Program-made: the position numbers and the translations under genes
Assembly (NCBI RefSeq): GCF_900102545.1
Contig: NZ_FNBN01000007.1
Location: forward strand, 347,506 to 411,505
Direction: 5' to 3'
DNA length: 64,000 nucleotides
From: Chitinophaga filiformis
GTDB lineage: Bacteria; Bacteroidota; Bacteroidia; Chitinophagales; Chitinophagaceae
Notes under the pieces: model-generated
What the model was told of the DNA's origin: nothing
What the model saw: the letters and a program-made list of their open reading frames with translations, nothing else
Database searches by the model: none
Shown: in pieces, positions 61,994 through 64,000 of the stretch
How positions within the stretch are numbered: the first letter of the stretch is position 1
How the letters are laid out: each line of letters opens with the position of its first letter

Positions 61994-62194
61994 ATGGGAA
62001 ATAATCAAGCTAATGAAAAGCCTGCTGACAAACAACAAGATGAAGCACTCAATAAAGAGCACATAAATAAACAGGGCAAGAAAGAAAACACAAGCGATAT
62101 CTACCTGGAGCCTGAAGAGGGTGGTACTCTTCAGACTCCGGAAGAATTTGCAAAAGATAAAGGAAAAATATCAGGTGATGAAGAAGAAAAATAA
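61994..62194 (+). CDS. Small hydrophilic disordered protein
   Basis: 66 residues, very rich in Lys, Glu, Asp, Asn and Gln and lacking hydrophobic segments (starts MGNNQANEKPADKQQDEALN, ends DEEEK). No Cys or Trp. It resembles in style the short stress-linked or disordered proteins of Bacteroidota, but I cannot name a family. Divergent from the aldo/keto reductase and convergent with hmgA. Confidence 0.7.
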   Translation: MGNNQANEKPADKQQDEALNKEHINKQGKKENTSDIYLEPEEGGTLQTPEEFAKDKGKISGDEEEK

Positions 62195-62243
62195 TCCTTT
62201 TATTCAGCACTGATGTACCTGGTAAACAAAGAAAGCCTGTAGG

Positions 62244-63401
62244 CTATTCAGCCCAGCTCATTACGTAATTTTCATCTTCTATCCCAAGCGCCTCCTGTGT
62301 GATCTGCAAAGGATGGAACGTGTCTACCATAACAGCCAGTTCCTTTGTTTCCTTCGCCCCTATGCTTTTTTCAACAGCGCCGGGATGTGGTCCATGCGGA
62401 ATACCACCCGGATGCAGGGTGATCATTCCTCTTGTTACATGCTTGCGGCTCATGAAATCGCCGTCCACATAGTACAACACTTCGTCACTGTCTATATTGC
62501 TGTGATTGTAGGGTGCAGGAATAGATTGCGGATGATAGTCAAACAACCTCGGACAGAAAGAACATACCACAAAATTATGTCCCTCAAAAGTTTGATGTAC
62601 CGGCGGTGGCTGATGTACACGTCCTGTGATAGGCTCAAAATCATGAATGGAAAACGCAAAAGGATATTCATATCCATCCCAGCCCACCACATCAAACGGA
62701 TGATGTGCATAGTGAATAGGATACATCACTCCTTTCTTTTTGATACGGATCAGGAAATCGCCTGCCTGATCAATGGTTTCCAGGTTCTGCGGCTGCCTGA
62801 TATCGCGCTCACAATACGGTGCATGTTCCAGTAACTGCCCATACTGACTGAGATAACGTTTGGGGTAACGGATTGGACTGAATGACTCTACAATGAACAG
62901 ACGGTTCTCTGTGCCCGTAAATTTTATCTGGTAAATAGTTCCCCGGGGCACCTGCAGATAATCCCCATATCCGAAAGGTAATTGTCCGTACTGCGTATGC
63001 AATACACCGGAACCTTCATGTACAAATATTAGTTCATCAGCGTCAGCATTCTTGTAGAAATAATCTGTCATGCTCTGTCTTGGAGCCGCCAGCACAATAT
63101 GGCAATCGCTGTTCACCAATACCGGTTTCCTGCTTTGCAGAAAATCATCCTCCGGCTGAATATTAAATCCCTGGAAGCTACGGTGTTTCAGCATCTTCTC
63201 TTCCGCAACACGCGGTGCAACGCTATAAGGCGTATCCACCTTCACAATCTCTGTTGGCGGATGGCAGTGGTATAACAAGGTAGAATTGGACGAAAACCCT
63301 TCTGTTGAGAATAACTGTTCGGAATAAAGCGAACCGTCTGGCTTACGGAATTGTGTATGGCGTTTATGAGGAATGTTCCCCAACTTATGATAATGCGGCA
63401 T
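62244..63401 (-). CDS. hmgA: Homogentisate 1,2-dioxygenase
   Basis: Opens the ring of homogentisate to maleylacetoacetate, the third step of tyrosine breakdown after hppD (55709-56845). 385 residues starting MPHYHKLGNIPHKRHTQFRK. The cupin region IFVHEGSGVLHTQYG and the C-terminal LHPGGIPHGPHPGAVEK contain the iron-binding His/Glu cluster. It is somewhat shorter than the human enzyme, as usual for Bacteroidota. Its leader (63402-63710) carries a 28-codon ORF related to the one upstream of hppD. Confidence 0.95.
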   Translation of the reverse strand: MPHYHKLGNIPHKRHTQFRKPDGSLYSEQLFSTEGFSSNSTLLYHCHPPTEIVKVDTPYSVAPRVAEEKMLKHRSFQGFNIQPEDDFLQSRKPVLVNSDCHIVLAAPRQSMTDYFYKNADADELIFVHEGSGVLHTQYGQLPFGYGDYLQVPRGTIYQIKFTGTENRLFIVESFSPIRYPKRYLSQYGQLLEHAPYCERDIRQPQNLETIDQAGDFLIRIKKKGVMYPIHYAHHPFDVVGWDGYEYPFAFSIHDFEPITGRVHQPPPVHQTFEGHNFVVCSFCPRLFDYHPQSIPAPYNHSNIDSDEVLYYVDGDFMSRKHVTRGMITLHPGGIPHGPHPGAVEKSIGAKETKELAVMVDTFHPLQITQEALGIEDENYVMSWAE

Positions 63402-63597
63402 GATGAATTGTTTTTTCAGCCTTTCACTTTCGTAAAAGACCGTGGAATATTGAATGACATTTTTATGACAATGAAATAAACAGCATAACTGCCTGGCAAG
63501 TATCCGTACCTGTCATCCGGGAGATCAACTGTAAAGGAAATAAGGAACCCCTTACCGGGAACAGCCAGATAAGGAACGGAATACGGGGAAACAAGGC
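63402..63597 (-). promoter_or_regulatory. hmgA leader between the leader ORF and the structural gene
   Basis: On the minus strand, a hairpin of CCTTA/TAAGG plus CTGG/CCGG with one bulged base (63574-63550) lies 24 bases after the leader ORF stop, followed by GGTTCCTTATTTCC. A longer minus-strand frame covering this region (63416-63763) overlaps the leader ORF in another register and has no protein character. Confidence 0.4.
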
Positions 63598-63684
63598 CTA
63601 TCGGCTTACAATGCCCTCCAGCAGGAAGCAATACTTCCAGTGGCGCTTGTCTATATGATATGTGAAATTGCGGAAATAAGGCAT
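63598..63684 (-). CDS. Putative aromatic-rich leader peptide upstream of hmgA
   Basis: 28 codons, ATG at 63684, TAG at 63598. The peptide begins MPYFRNFTYHIDKRHWKYCF; seven of 28 residues are aromatic (three Tyr, three Phe, one Trp). The stretch TYHIDKRHWKYCFL aligns with TYHKISDQRHSKYYFL of the hppD leader ORF. It begins 19 bases after a perfect -7 box. The shared position, shared peptide and shared pathway suggest a common leader-peptide control. Confidence 0.65.
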   Translation of the reverse strand: MPYFRNFTYHIDKRHWKYCFLLEGIVSR

Positions 63685-63702
63685 GAATTAACGTGGTTAA
63701 GG

Positions 63703-63710
63703 CAAATGTA
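63703..63710 (-). promoter_or_regulatory. -7 box of the hmgA leader
   Basis: Minus strand TACATTTG, a full match to TAnnTTTG. Predicted start of transcription near 63696, 12 bases before the leader ATG. The -33 region has no perfect TTTG. Confidence 0.55.
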
Positions 63711-63766
63711 AGGAATCGGATCGAGATTGGGTTAAAACGGGATAATGGAGGCATCAAGTCCACGTT

Positions 63767-63805
63767 AAAGGCATATCAAAGGCATGTCAAAGGCATGGTA
63801 AAAGC
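63767..63805. repeat. 11-bp tandem array (AAAGGCATGTC)
   Basis: Three to four units of AAAGGCATrTC (63767-63805), about 30 bases left of REP-like copy F. Confidence 0.8.
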
Positions 63806-63836
63806 GTATTAACAATACACATCATCCGCGCCAATA

Positions 63837-63888
63837 GGCCCCGTTAGGGGTCGCCGTGTTTGTAGCCTGGGGTCTCAACTCCGGGGCC
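63837..63888 (-). repeat. REP-like two-palindrome element, copy F
   Basis: In minus orientation: GGCCCCGGAGTTGAGACCCC, spacer AGGCTACAAACACGGC, then GACCCC-TAAC-GGGGCC. Direct repeat of copy G, 96 bases apart. Confidence 0.85.
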
Positions 63889-63932
63889 AAAATAGTTACC
63901 ACTGTAACAATACAGGATCATCCCCTGCATTA

Positions 63933-63984
63933 GACCCCGTTAGGGGTCGCCGTGTTTGTAGCCCGGGGTCTCAACGCCAGGGCC
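63933..63984 (-). repeat. REP-like two-palindrome element, copy G
   Basis: Minus orientation as copy F: GGCCCTGGCGTTGAGACCCC, GGGCTACAAACACGGC, then GACCCC-TAAC-GGGGTC. The sequence after each copy (CCAAAATrGTTACCAC) is also repeated, so the whole 96-base block is tandemly duplicated and may continue past the window. Confidence 0.88.
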
Positions 63985-64000
63985 AAAATGGTTACCACCG

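Noticed and set aside
63416..63763. Minus-strand 115-codon ORF upstream of hmgA
   Set aside because: It overlaps the conserved leader ORF in another register, covers the promoter, and has no homology I can recognise.

Overview
The window comes from a Bacteroidota chromosome and looks most like Chitinophaga or a close relative (Chitinophagaceae). This is inferred from protein content and signals: DUF4295 beside rpmB-rpmG-ftsY, DUF4294, DUF5723, GH97 and CXXXY-type CcmE proteins, an RHS-like secreted protein without a toxin, start codons without clear Shine-Dalgarno sequences, and several TAnnTTTG promoter boxes (the Bacteroidota -7 element). I see no rRNA, tRNA, CRISPR, integrase or transposase.

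Layout. 1-9 kb, all minus strand: a partial lipoprotein, glgB, a DEAD-box helicase, rimO, a JmjC/cupin protein, and rpmB-rpmG-DUF4295-ftsY. 9-12 kb: an AhpD-like/peroxiredoxin pair, a 39-aa peptide and bshB1 (bacillithiol synthesis). 12-21 kb: a secreted protein, an FtsX-type ABC permease, DUF4294, a 31-aa membrane peptide, an alpha/beta hydrolase, and ccmF and ccmE. 21-30 kb: an arginase-family enzyme, a membrane protein, a radical SAM protein, an MFS exporter, a TonB-like protein, DUF5723 and folC. 30-39 kb: Nudix, a BstA-like DinB protein, an ABC ATPase, a CAP lipoprotein, fructose-bisphosphatase, aspartokinase, an outer-membrane barrel protein and a CBS protein. 39-50 kb: GH105 and GH97, an SDR/HxlR divergent pair, a GH35 beta-galactosidase and the RHS-like protein. 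50-57 kb: an operon of a gluconate-dehydrogenase subunit-3-like protein with two GMC oxidoreductases, an L,D-transpeptidase and hppD. 57-64 kb: a TlpA thioredoxin, TetR plus a TetX-like monooxygenase, a desaturase, an aldo/keto reductase and hmgA.

The most interesting signal is a pair of short, aromatic-rich ORFs (32 and 28 codons) lying upstream of the two tyrosine-catabolism genes here, hppD and hmgA. They share TYH..D.RH.KY.FL, differ by synonymous changes and one in-frame two-codon gap, and each sits just downstream of a promoter-like -7 box. They look like related leader peptides of an attenuation-type control, which is inference.

A second theme is intergenic repeats. Seven copies of a two-palindrome REP-like element lie in gaps between genes, repeatedly beside degenerate short tandem arrays of unrelated sequence. 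A separate 173-bp inverted-repeat element at 49.8-49.96 kb has its outer arm end amplified as a 20-bp tandem repeat.
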